A stretch of DNA of 64,000 nt from Novosphingobium sp. (GTDB lineage: Bacteria; Pseudomonadota; Alphaproteobacteria; Sphingomonadales; Sphingomonadaceae), in assembly GCA_004211435.1 (NCBI GenBank), contig SECS01000012.1, positions 1 to 64,000 of the forward strand, in the 5' to 3' direction. The notes under the pieces are model-generated. The model did no database searches and was not told the DNA's origin. It worked only from the letters and a program-made list of their open reading frames with translations. Below are positions 55,912 to 64,000 of this stretch, in pieces; the first letter of the stretch is position 1, and each line of letters begins with the position of its first letter. The translations under genes were made by a program, and so were the position numbers.

Positions 55912-58230
55912 ATGCGCCAGAAGGAACTCCGCATCGCGCTGGTCTGCTACGGCGGCGTCAGCCTTGCGGTCTATATGCACGGCGTCACCAAGGAGCTGTG
56001 GAAGGTCACGCGCGCCAGCCAAGCGTTCTGCGAGGGCACGGGTCGGCTTGCAGGTGTCGAGCATGTCTATCGCCGTCTGCTCCAGCAGATGGAGACGCAG
56101 CACGGCGTGCGGCTGCGGGTGATGAACGACGTCATCGCTGGCGCCAGCGCGGGCGGGCTCAACGGCGTGTTCCTCGCTCAGGCGATCCATTCGGGCCAGT
56201 CGCTCGAGCCGCTGACGCGGCTCTGGCTCGATCGTGCCGACGTCGACGTGTTGCTCGATCCCGATGCGCGGCCCGGCTGGCGCTTCGCCAAGATGTGGGC
56301 GCTGCCCTTGGTCGGCTGGATGCTGCGGCGGCCGGGCAACGTCGTGTCCGAAAGCGTCGCGCCCGAGACGCGCGCCGAAGTGCGCGGCAAGCTATCGCGG
56401 CTGATCCGATCGCGCTGGTTCGAGCCGCCCTTCGGCGGGCTCGGTTTCGCGCGGCTGATCGCCGAGGCGCTCGAGGCGATGAAGGAAAGCGAGACCGGGG
56501 CGCCGCTGCTGCCCGCCGGCCATCCGCTCGACCTTTTCGTCACCGCCACCGACTTCAAGGGGCACATGGAAGTGCTTCGCCTCAACAGCCCGCCGCTGGT
56601 GCAGGAGAGCGAGCACCGCCTTTCGATCGGCTTCCGCGCGGCAACCCCTGTCCAGTCGGGCGGCCAACTCGCGCCGGTGCCCGAACTGGTCTTCGCCGCG
56701 CGCGCGACCGCAAGCTTCCCCGGAGCCTTCCCCGCGCTGCAGCTGTCCGAGATCGATACCCTGGCCAAGGAGCGGGACATCGCCTGGCCGACGCGCGATG
56801 CCTTCGTGGAGCGGATCATGCCCGAACACGCGCGGCGTGGCGTTGCCGATGGGGTATCGCTGATCGACGGATCGGTGCTGGTCAACGCGCCTTTCGCCGA
56901 TGCCATGGGCGTGCTGCGCGATCGCCCGGCGCAGCGCGAGGTCGACCGGCGCTTCGTCTACATAGATCCGCGGCCCGATCGCATCGGTGGGCTCGAACGC
57001 GGCGATCCCAAGCCGCCGGGTTGGTTCTCGGTGATCTTCGGCTCGCTGTCCTCGATTCCGCGCGAACAGCCGGTGCGCGACAACCTCGACGCCATCGCCG
57101 CGCAGTCGCACGAGCGTGCACATCTCGGCTCGATCGTCGCGGCGCTGCGGCCCGAGGTCGAGGCGACGGTCGAGAAGCTGTTCGGCCGCACCCTGTTTCT
57201 CGATCGGCCGACGGTGAAGCGGCTGTCCTCCTGGCGCGCCAAGGCGCAGCAGGCGGCGGCCGAACAGGCGGGCTTCGCCTACCACGGCTATGCCCAGGTC
57301 AAGTTCGCCGGCGTCGTCGACATGCTCGCCGAGATCATCTGCGAGGCAGCGCGGGGCCTGTCGCTGCCCTCGCGCGAGCCGATCGCCAACCATCTGTTCG
57401 GCTATTTCGCGGCGCATGGGCTCGACCACATTTCCGATCTCAAGGGTGGCGCGACCAAGGAGGCGATCGCCTTCTTCAGCGAGCACGATCTTCCCTTCCG
57501 CATCCGCCGTCTGCGCCTGCTCGCGCGAAGGCTGACGCAGGATTGGGATGGCGAAGGCGGCGATGTCGCCGAAGAGGCGCGCGAGAAGGCGCGCGAGGCG
57601 GTCTACAATGCGCTGTCGCTCTATTTCGACCGCGAGAGCTCGAGCTGCCTCGGCGCCGATTTTCCCAAGCTCGCCGAGCAGGTCTTCCACGATCCCGCGG
57701 CCGTGCTCGCCGGGATCGCCGAGCGCCGGCGTCTGGCCGAGACCGACCAACTCGTCGACGCCATGCTCGCTGCGGCCATGGCCGACATGCCCGCTGCACT
57801 GCGGCGGCGCATGCTGCTCGCCTATCTCGGCTATCCGTTCTACGACACGGTGACCCTGCCGCTGCTGCGGGGGGAAGGCCTGACCGAATTCGATCCGGTC
57901 AAGGTCGATCGCATCTCTCCCGACGATGCCCGCTCGATCCGCGCCGGCGGCACCCAGGCGACCCTGCGCGGGGTCGAGTTCTACAACTTCGGCGCGTTTT
58001 TCAGCCGCGCCTATCGTGAGAACGATTACCTCTGGGGGCGCCTCCACGGTGCGGAACGGATGATCGACCTGATGGTCTCTTCGCTACCCGACAACGCGAC
58101 GTTCTCGGCCGAGGAGATGCAGGCCTTCAAGCGTGAGGCCTTTCTCGCGATCCTTGACGAGGAGGAAGGCCGGCTCTGCGCCGATCCTGGATTGGTGCGC
58201 GGGATCAGAGCGGAAGTCGCGCCCCGGTGA
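55912..58230 (+). CDS. Large patatin-like protein with DUF3376-type C-terminal region
   Basis: 772 residues. The N-terminal patatin-like phospholipase domain starts ELRIALVCYGGVSLAVYMHG, with the nucleophile elbow GASAGG (catalytic Ser) and the dyad Asp in LIDGSVLVNAPFADA. The remaining 400 residues are mostly helical with no other known catalytic motif. The start and layout match the patatin-related proteins with DUF3376 known from actinobacteria and some proteobacteria, whose role is unknown. GGGGAGG lies immediately before the ATG. No signal peptide, so cytoplasmic or membrane-peripheral. Convergent with dnaJ. Confidence 0.85.
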   Translation: MRQKELRIALVCYGGVSLAVYMHGVTKELWKVTRASQAFCEGTGRLAGVEHVYRRLLQQMETQHGVRLRVMNDVIAGASAGGLNGVFLAQAIHSGQSLEPLTRLWLDRADVDVLLDPDARPGWRFAKMWALPLVGWMLRRPGNVVSESVAPETRAEVRGKLSRLIRSRWFEPPFGGLGFARLIAEALEAMKESETGAPLLPAGHPLDLFVTATDFKGHMEVLRLNSPPLVQESEHRLSIGFRAATPVQSGGQLAPVPELVFAARATASFPGAFPALQLSEIDTLAKERDIAWPTRDAFVERIMPEHARRGVADGVSLIDGSVLVNAPFADAMGVLRDRPAQREVDRRFVYIDPRPDRIGGLERGDPKPPGWFSVIFGSLSSIPREQPVRDNLDAIAAQSHERAHLGSIVAALRPEVEATVEKLFGRTLFLDRPTVKRLSSWRAKAQQAAAEQAGFAYHGYAQVKFAGVVDMLAEIICEAARGLSLPSREPIANHLFGYFAAHGLDHISDLKGGATKEAIAFFSEHDLPFRIRRLRLLARRLTQDWDGEGGDVAEEAREKAREAVYNALSLYFDRESSSCLGADFPKLAEQVFHDPAAVLAGIAERRRLAETDQLVDAMLAAAMADMPAALRRRMLLAYLGYPFYDTVTLPLLRGEGLTEFDPVKVDRISPDDARSIRAGGTQATLRGVEFYNFGAFFSRAYRENDYLWGRLHGAERMIDLMVSSLPDNATFSAEEMQAFKREAFLAILDEEEGRLCADPGLVRGIRAEVAPR

Positions 58231-58307
58231 GCGATCTCTGCGCCACGCTGCGCGTCAGACGTACCTGAAGGAACAGCTGACGCGGCGTGATGGGAAAGCG
58301 ACCCGAC

Positions 58308-59441
58308 CTAGTCGGTCAGGTCGTTCCAGGCTTCCTTGATCCGATCGAAGAAGCCTTTCGAGCCCGGGCATTCGTCACCGGTCTCGGTGGCCTGCAACTC
58401 GCGCAGCAGTTCCTTCTGGCGGACCGACAGTTTGGTCGGGGTTTCGACCGAAATTTCGACGACCAGGTCGCCGCGGCCGCGGCCCTGAAGCACGGGCATG
58501 CCGACTCCGCGCTTGCGCAACTGCTTGCCCGACTGGATGCCCGCGGGAATTTCGATCTTGTGACGTTCGCCGTCGAGACCGGGGATCTCTATGTCGCCAC
58601 CGAGCGCGGCGGTCGTGAAGGTGATCGGCACGCGCGTGATCAATGTCGTGCCTTCGCGCTCGAACACCGAATGGCGTTTGACGTGAAGGAAGATGTAGAG
58701 ATCGCCCGGAGGCGCACCGAATGGACCCGCTTCGCCCTTGCCGGCAACGCGGATGCGCGTGCCCGAATCGACGCCCGGCGGCACGTTGACCTCAAGCGTC
58801 TGCGGCTTGTCGACGCGGCCCTCGCCGCCGCACGAGCGGCAGGGCTTCTCGATCACCTCGCCGCGGCCGTGGCAGGTCGGGCAGGTGCGCTCGACCATGA
58901 AGAAGCCCTGCTGCGAGCGCACCTTGCCATGACCGCCACACAGCGTGCAACGACGCGTGCCGGTGCCCGGCTCGGCGCCTTGACCTTCGCAGGGTTCGCA
59001 GATCTGCGACACCTCGATGTCGATCTGCGCGGTCTTGCCGTGGAACGCCTCGTCGAGGCTGATTTCCATGTCATATCGCAGGTCGGCGCCGCGGCGCGCC
59101 TGCTGGCGACCGCCGCCGCCGCCGAAGGCGCTGCCGAAGATCGATTCGAAGATATCGCCGAAATCGCCGCCAAAGCCCTGCCCGCCGCCGGCACCACCGC
59201 CGCCGCCGTTCTGGAAGGCCTCGTGACCATAGCGATCGTAGGCCGCGCGTTTCTGCGGATCCTTCAGGCAGTCGTAGGCCTGACTGATCGCCTTGAAGCG
59301 GGCCTCGGAGTCCGAGCACCCCGGATTCTTGTCCGGATGCCAGCGCATCGCGAGCTTGCGATAGGACGACTTGATCGTCGCATCGTCCGCGGTCCGCTCG
59401 ACTTCGAGCAGTTCGTAATAATCAATTTCGGCTGACGCCAT
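58308..59441 (-). CDS. dnaJ: Chaperone protein DnaJ
   Basis: Hsp40 co-chaperone, 377 residues. J domain with HPD in LAMRWHPDKNPG; Gly-rich region GGGGGAGGGQGFGGDFGDIF; four CxxCxGxG zinc motifs (CEPCEGQG, CTLCGGHG, CPTCHGRG, CRSCGGEG); then the substrate-binding C-terminal domain (VNVPPGVDSGTRIRVAGKGEAG). Follows dnaK after 72 bases that contain a strong hairpin. Confidence 0.98.
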   Translation of the reverse strand: MASAEIDYYELLEVERTADDATIKSSYRKLAMRWHPDKNPGCSDSEARFKAISQAYDCLKDPQKRAAYDRYGHEAFQNGGGGGAGGGQGFGGDFGDIFESIFGSAFGGGGGRQQARRGADLRYDMEISLDEAFHGKTAQIDIEVSQICEPCEGQGAEPGTGTRRCTLCGGHGKVRSQQGFFMVERTCPTCHGRGEVIEKPCRSCGGEGRVDKPQTLEVNVPPGVDSGTRIRVAGKGEAGPFGAPPGDLYIFLHVKRHSVFEREGTTLITRVPITFTTAALGGDIEIPGLDGERHKIEIPAGIQSGKQLRKRGVGMPVLQGRGRGDLVVEISVETPTKLSVRQKELLRELQATETGDECPGSKGFFDRIKEAWNDLTD

Positions 59442-59465
59442 TACCCGACCCCGATCAAATCCCCA

Positions 59466-59489
59466 CCGCTCCCGTCGAAACGGAAGCGG
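59466..59489 (-). promoter_or_regulatory. dnaK-dnaJ intercistronic hairpin with UUCG tetraloop
   Basis: On the minus strand CCGCTTCCGT and ACGGGAGCGG pair over 10 bp (one G-U) around a TTCG tetraloop, a very stable RNA hairpin. It has no T-run after it, so read-through into dnaJ is expected. It may stabilise the dnaK 3' end or reduce dnaJ expression relative to dnaK. Confidence 0.65.
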
Positions 59490-59513
59490 CGGAAACTCGC
59501 TAGTTCGCTACCA

Positions 59514-61433
<1,920 letters not shown>

Positions 61434-61557
61434 TCTTACCCCATTCCTAGCATCGTGTGTGACACCGCACGGTGCGCCTCCCCGAAGGCGAGGCGGCTCG
61501 GCGGCTCTCGACTTGGGTTCCGCACCGGGACGCGGGAACCGCCATCGTTGCTGCGCG

Positions 61558-61585
61558 ATATAAGAGCGGTTTTTATTGGCACAAG
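61558..61585 (-). promoter_or_regulatory. Sigma-32 (RpoH) type promoter of dnaK
   Basis: On the minus strand CTTG (61582-61585) and CTTATAT (61558-61564) are separated by 17 bases, matching the alphaproteobacterial RpoH consensus CTTG-N17-CYTATNT exactly in the core. Transcription would start near 61550 and give a leader of about 115 bases to the dnaK ATG. Confidence 0.85.
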
Positions 61586-61645
61586 AGCGTTGCAGCATTA
61601 GCGAGGTGCCCGGTTCGCGCCGTCGCGCTCGAAAGGATTCCGCCG

Positions 61646-62146
61646 ATGAAATCGCTGCTTTTTCTCGCCCCCCTCGCCGTGCTCGCGCTGACCGCTTGCG
61701 GTGAGGCGAAGAAGCCGGCGGATGCGCAGCCGAGCGAGACCGCCGCAGCGCCCGATGCCAAGCCGGGCATAACGGTCGCCGACGGGGCGCTGTCGCTGCC
61801 CGTGGTGAAAGGGCGGCCGGGGGCGGCCTATTTCACCGTGACCAACGGATCTGCCGCCACGGCTTCGCTCGCCGCGGTTTCGATCGACGGTGCCGGCAAG
61901 GCCGAGATGCACGAAACCAAGGGCGGCGCCATGGCACCGCTCGACGCGCTCGAGGTGAAACCCGGCGAGACCGTGAAGTTCGAGCGCGGCGGCAAGCACG
62001 TCATGGTCTTCGATCTCGCCGAGACGGTGAAGGCCGGCGGCTCCGCCGAAATGACGCTGACCTTCGCGGGCGGCGACAAGGTCTCGGTGCCGCTCAAGGT
62101 CGAAAGCATCGCCGGTGCAATGGACATGGAAGGCCACGGCAACTGA
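61646..62146 (+). CDS. PCu(A)C-like copper-chaperone lipoprotein
   Basis: 166 residues. Signal peptide with lipobox LTAC (Cys18), so an outer- or inner-membrane lipoprotein. Copper ligands appear as MH (88-89), M96, H118 and M120 (KHVM), matching the PCu(A)C pattern, though the first spacing is shorter than usual. The tail MDMEGHG is also Met/His-rich. The family delivers Cu(I) to cytochrome c oxidase. Divergent from dnaK; the start at 61646 is preceded by GAAAGGA. Confidence 0.88.
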   Translation: MKSLLFLAPLAVLALTACGEAKKPADAQPSETAAAPDAKPGITVADGALSLPVVKGRPGAAYFTVTNGSAATASLAAVSIDGAGKAEMHETKGGAMAPLDALEVKPGETVKFERGGKHVMVFDLAETVKAGGSAEMTLTFAGGDKVSVPLKVESIAGAMDMEGHGN

Positions 62147-62202
62147 CCGCAGACACCTGCCCCGTCGGCGGCGAGCGCGGCCTGACCACGGGCGAACGCG
62201 CA

Positions 62203-62634
62203 TTGGTGCGCTCGGTGTTCGGGACGGCGATCGATTGCGGGCCGGTGCGGATCCGGCGTCGGCGCTGGCATCCGCTGCAGCCGCGCAACGTGACCATGGC
62301 GCCGTGCGGGCACATCCATTTTCCGCCGAACTCGCCATTCTATTGCGACGACTTCGCCCAGGCAGGACTCGAACGGCAGGGGCTGTTCATTCACGAGATG
62401 ACGCATGTCTGGCAGTCGCAGCGGCGCGGCGCGCTGTACCTGCCGCTGCATCGCCATCCGTTCTGTCGCTATGACTACAGCCTCAAGCCGGGCTGGCCGT
62501 TGACGCGCTATGGCATCGAGCAGCAGGCCGAGATCGTCCGCCATGCTTTCCTGCTGCGTCGGGGCATGAAAATGGCCGGGGTTTCGGACCCGGCCATCTA
62601 TGATCGACTTGTCGATTTTCCCGGAGCGGGCTGA
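62203..62634 (+). CDS. Small protein with HExxH zinc motif (vgr-related family)
   Basis: 143 residues from a TTG start. The motif FIHEMTHVWQSQRRG is a zinc-protease-like HExxH followed by YGIEQQAEIVRHAF, as in the sphingomonad proteins annotated vgr-related. Coding similarity seems to extend upstream of TTG 62203 to about 62146 (PVGGERGLTTGERA), but no ATG or GTG occurs there in frame, so the start may be CTG 62143 or the TTG. Function unknown; proteolytic activity not shown. Confidence 0.72.
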   Translation: MVRSVFGTAIDCGPVRIRRRRWHPLQPRNVTMAPCGHIHFPPNSPFYCDDFAQAGLERQGLFIHEMTHVWQSQRRGALYLPLHRHPFCRYDYSLKPGWPLTRYGIEQQAEIVRHAFLLRRGMKMAGVSDPAIYDRLVDFPGAG

Positions 62635-62661
62635 GCAAATCCAGCCCGCTCCAGCGAACGA

Positions 62662-62922
62662 TCAGCAGTCGCGGTCGTAGTAACGATCGCCGTTGCGGTC
62701 GCGGCGATAGCAGCCGTCGCGATCGCGCTTCGAGGCCGTAGAGCCGGCTACCGCGCCAGCAGCCGCGCCGATCGCGGCACCGGCACCGACGTCGCCCGCG
62801 AGCGCACCGACGCCCGCGCCGAGCGCGCCGCCCGCGAGGGCGCCTTCACCGGCGTAGTTGGAAGCACAGCCCCCGAGCGCGAGCGCGCCGGCGGCCATGA
62901 CGGGGAGGATGAGGGAACGCAT
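62662..62922 (-). CDS. Glycine-zipper lipoprotein
   Basis: 86 residues. Signal peptide MRSLILPVMAAGALALGGCAS with a lipobox Cys. The rest is a Gly/Ala repeat (LAGGALGAGVGALAGDVGAGAAIGAAAGAVAG) and a short charged tail with a Tyr/Asp/Arg-rich end (YRRDRNGDRYYDRDC). GGAG precedes the ATG. Likely outer-membrane associated; function unknown. An upstream in-frame ATG would spoil the signal peptide. Confidence 0.82.
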   Translation of the reverse strand: MRSLILPVMAAGALALGGCASNYAGEGALAGGALGAGVGALAGDVGAGAAIGAAAGAVAGSTASKRDRDGCYRRDRNGDRYYDRDC

Positions 62923-63011
62923 GATATGTCTCCGATTGCCTGTCGCTGTGAAAGGCAAACGGCTGATTCTCGCGCGAGTTCCGTAAGGTTTTGTACTTAA
63001 CCGCTGACCGT

Positions 63012-63046
63012 GCCCGGCCAGTCGACGTTTTGTCGACCGGCCGGGC
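63012..63046 (-). terminator. Strong hairpin downstream of grpE
   Basis: GCCCGGCC (63012-63019) pairs with GGCCGGGC (63039-63046), then one mismatch, then GTCGAC with GTCGAC, around a 5-base GTTTT loop: a 14-bp stem with one mismatch. It lies 13 bases after the grpE stop in the reading direction. No T-run, so a Rho-assisted or bidirectional end is likely. Confidence 0.65.
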
Positions 63047-63058
63047 GTGGCCGCTGGA

Positions 63059-63619
63059 TCAATCAGGCTTCTTGGCCACGGCGACCATAGCCGGGCGCAG
63101 CAGGCGATCCTTGATCATGTAGCCGGCCTGCAGTTCCTGCACGACGGTGCCCGGCTCGGCCTCGTTCGACGGAACCTCGAGCATGGCTTGGTGCTGGTTG
63201 GGATCGAGCGGCAGGCCCTTGGCGGCGATCCGGCTGATGCCGTGCAGGCCGAAGACCTTGTCGATCTCGCGCGCGGTGGCTTCGATGCCCGCGACCAGGC
63301 CCTTGAGCTTCTCGTCCTCGCGCAGGTCGGCCGGAACCGATTCGAGCGCCCGCGAAAGATTGTCGGCGACCGACAGGATATCGCGCGCGAAACCGGTGGC
63401 GGCATAGGCGCGGGTGTCGGCAATGTCCTTCTCGAGCCGGCGGCGCACGTTCTGCGTCTCGGCGCGGGCGTAGAGCATTTCCTGCTTCTGCGCCTCGAGC
63501 TGGTCCTGCAGGTCCTTGAGCTCGCCGCCCAGTGTGGCGCCACCGAGCAGTTCCTCGGGCACGCCGTTCAATTCTTCGGCCACCGCCGCGTCGTCGTGCT
63601 GCGTCTTGTCGTCGTTCAT
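63059..63619 (-). CDS. grpE: Nucleotide exchange factor GrpE
   Basis: Exchanges ADP on DnaK; 186 residues. Long N-terminal coiled coil (KDLQDQLEAQKQEMLYARAETQNVRRRLEKD), then the beta domain DPNQHQAMLEVPSNEAEPGTVVQELQAGYMIKDRLLRPAMVAVAKKP. Starts 15 bases after hrcA on the same strand, the usual alphaproteobacterial order. Confidence 0.96.
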   Translation of the reverse strand: MNDDKTQHDDAAVAEELNGVPEELLGGATLGGELKDLQDQLEAQKQEMLYARAETQNVRRRLEKDIADTRAYAATGFARDILSVADNLSRALESVPADLREDEKLKGLVAGIEATAREIDKVFGLHGISRIAAKGLPLDPNQHQAMLEVPSNEAEPGTVVQELQAGYMIKDRLLRPAMVAVAKKPD

Positions 63620-63634
63620 TATAATGTAGTTCCG

Positions 63635-64000
63635 CTATCCGATAAGCTTGCCCAGGCTCTGGGCGGTGAAGTCCACCATGGGGACGACGCGCGCATAGTT
63701 CAACCGCGTCGGCCCGATAACCCCCACCACGCCGATGACCCGGCCATCGCGGTCGCGATAGGGCGAAGCGATCACCGAAGAGCCCGAAAGCGCGAAGAGC
63801 CGGTTCTCCGAACCGATGAAGATCCGCGTCGAATCGGCCTCGCGCGCGAGGTCGAGCATCTCGGCGACCGACTGCTTGTTCTCGAGATCGTCGAGCAGCA
63901 TGCGCACGCGCTCGAGATCGCTGAGCATGGCCTCGTCGAGCAGGTTGGCCTGGCCGCGCACGATCAGCACGGGGCGGCGCGTGGCATCCTCGCTCCAGAC
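63635..64000 (-). CDS. hrcA: Heat-inducible transcription repressor HrcA (C-terminal part; start beyond window)
   Basis: The frame is open to the window edge, so the N-terminal DNA-binding domain is missing. The visible 121 residues are the HrcA C-terminal region: LIVRGQANLLDE, then IFIGSENRLFALSGSSVIASPYRDRDGRVIGVVGVIGPTRLNYARVVPMVDFTAQSLGKLIG. HrcA represses CIRCE-bearing operons such as groESL. No CIRCE element was seen in the window. Confidence 0.95.
   Translation of the reverse strand, partial: VWSEDATRRPVLIVRGQANLLDEAMLSDLERVRMLLDDLENKQSVAEMLDLAREADSTRIFIGSENRLFALSGSSVIASPYRDRDGRVIGVVGVIGPTRLNYARVVPMVDFTAQSLGKLIG

Noticed and set aside
61434-61640. Looked for a CIRCE element upstream of dnaK
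   Set aside because: No TTAGCACTC/GAGTGCTAA-type repeat; a sigma-32 promoter is seen instead.

Overview
The window is about 65% GC, densely packed, and reads as ordinary chromosome of an alphaproteobacterium of the order Sphingomonadales, most likely a Novosphingobium- or Sphingobium-like member of the Sphingomonadaceae. Four traits point there: a dusB-ntrB-ntrC-ntrY-ntrX-hfq-hflX cluster, an Hfq with two Sm domains in one chain, an E1-beta pyruvate dehydrogenase subunit that carries its own lipoyl domain, and a fused IspDF. There is no phage, insertion sequence or CRISPR array. One tRNA gene, tRNA-Ser(UGA), is present.

Layout. 1-3063: pyruvate dehydrogenase E1 genes pdhA-pdhB and a squalene/phytoene-synthase-like gene. 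3143-8175: an EF-hand protein and a gyrA-DUF952-trmFO operon on the minus strand. 8471-12079: an exported TPR protein with a good terminator, beta-carbonic anhydrase, and lipA with a COQ10-type START gene. 12096-14843: ispDF, two tandem paralogous secreted four-cysteine proteins, and pncC. 14918-24277: the nitrogen-regulation and RNA-chaperone cluster. 24412-33370: a minus-strand run of ten closely spaced or overlapping genes (mltB-like, rlpA-like, D-Ala-D-Ala carboxypeptidase, tmk, holB, metG, tatD, PhnP-like hydrolase, small membrane protein, mazG). 33519-40118: tRNA-Ser, an acidic repeat protein, a large MASE1/PAS hybrid kinase, a glycine-zipper protein, a phosphotransferase and a PilZ protein. 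40162-43098: lpdA, a thioesterase and pdhC. 43216-48211: a UspA-like protein, RNase R and an M3 peptidase. 48228-55816: proS between two structured repeat elements, then phaR with palindromes upstream, and radA-cvpA-NifU-like-MFS-alr. 55912-64000: a patatin-like protein, dnaK-dnaJ, a copper-chaperone-like lipoprotein, a zinc-site protein, a glycine-zipper lipoprotein, and grpE-hrcA at the edge.

How the genes work together. Three parts of the pyruvate dehydrogenase complex are here but split: E1 at the left end, E2 and E3 some 40 kb away. lipA, which makes the lipoyl cofactor those subunits need, lies between them. NtrB/NtrC and NtrY/NtrX are two two-component pairs next to the RNA chaperone Hfq. 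DnaK, DnaJ, GrpE and the HrcA repressor form the heat-shock set, and dnaK has a clear sigma-32 type promoter.

Most striking points. The only pdhC in view is interrupted by an internal deletion plus frameshift that removes roughly 85 residues of the catalytic domain. It is either a real lesion in a central gene or an assembly error. The tandem Hfq has a less basic rim in its second domain. NtrX lacks the sigma-54 contact motif. The RlpA-like protein lacks the family's catalytic Asp. An uncharacterised protein beside tRNA-Ser carries seven VLDL-type motifs in an acidic tail. Two kinds of structured repeats flank proS, and paired palindromes precede phaR.
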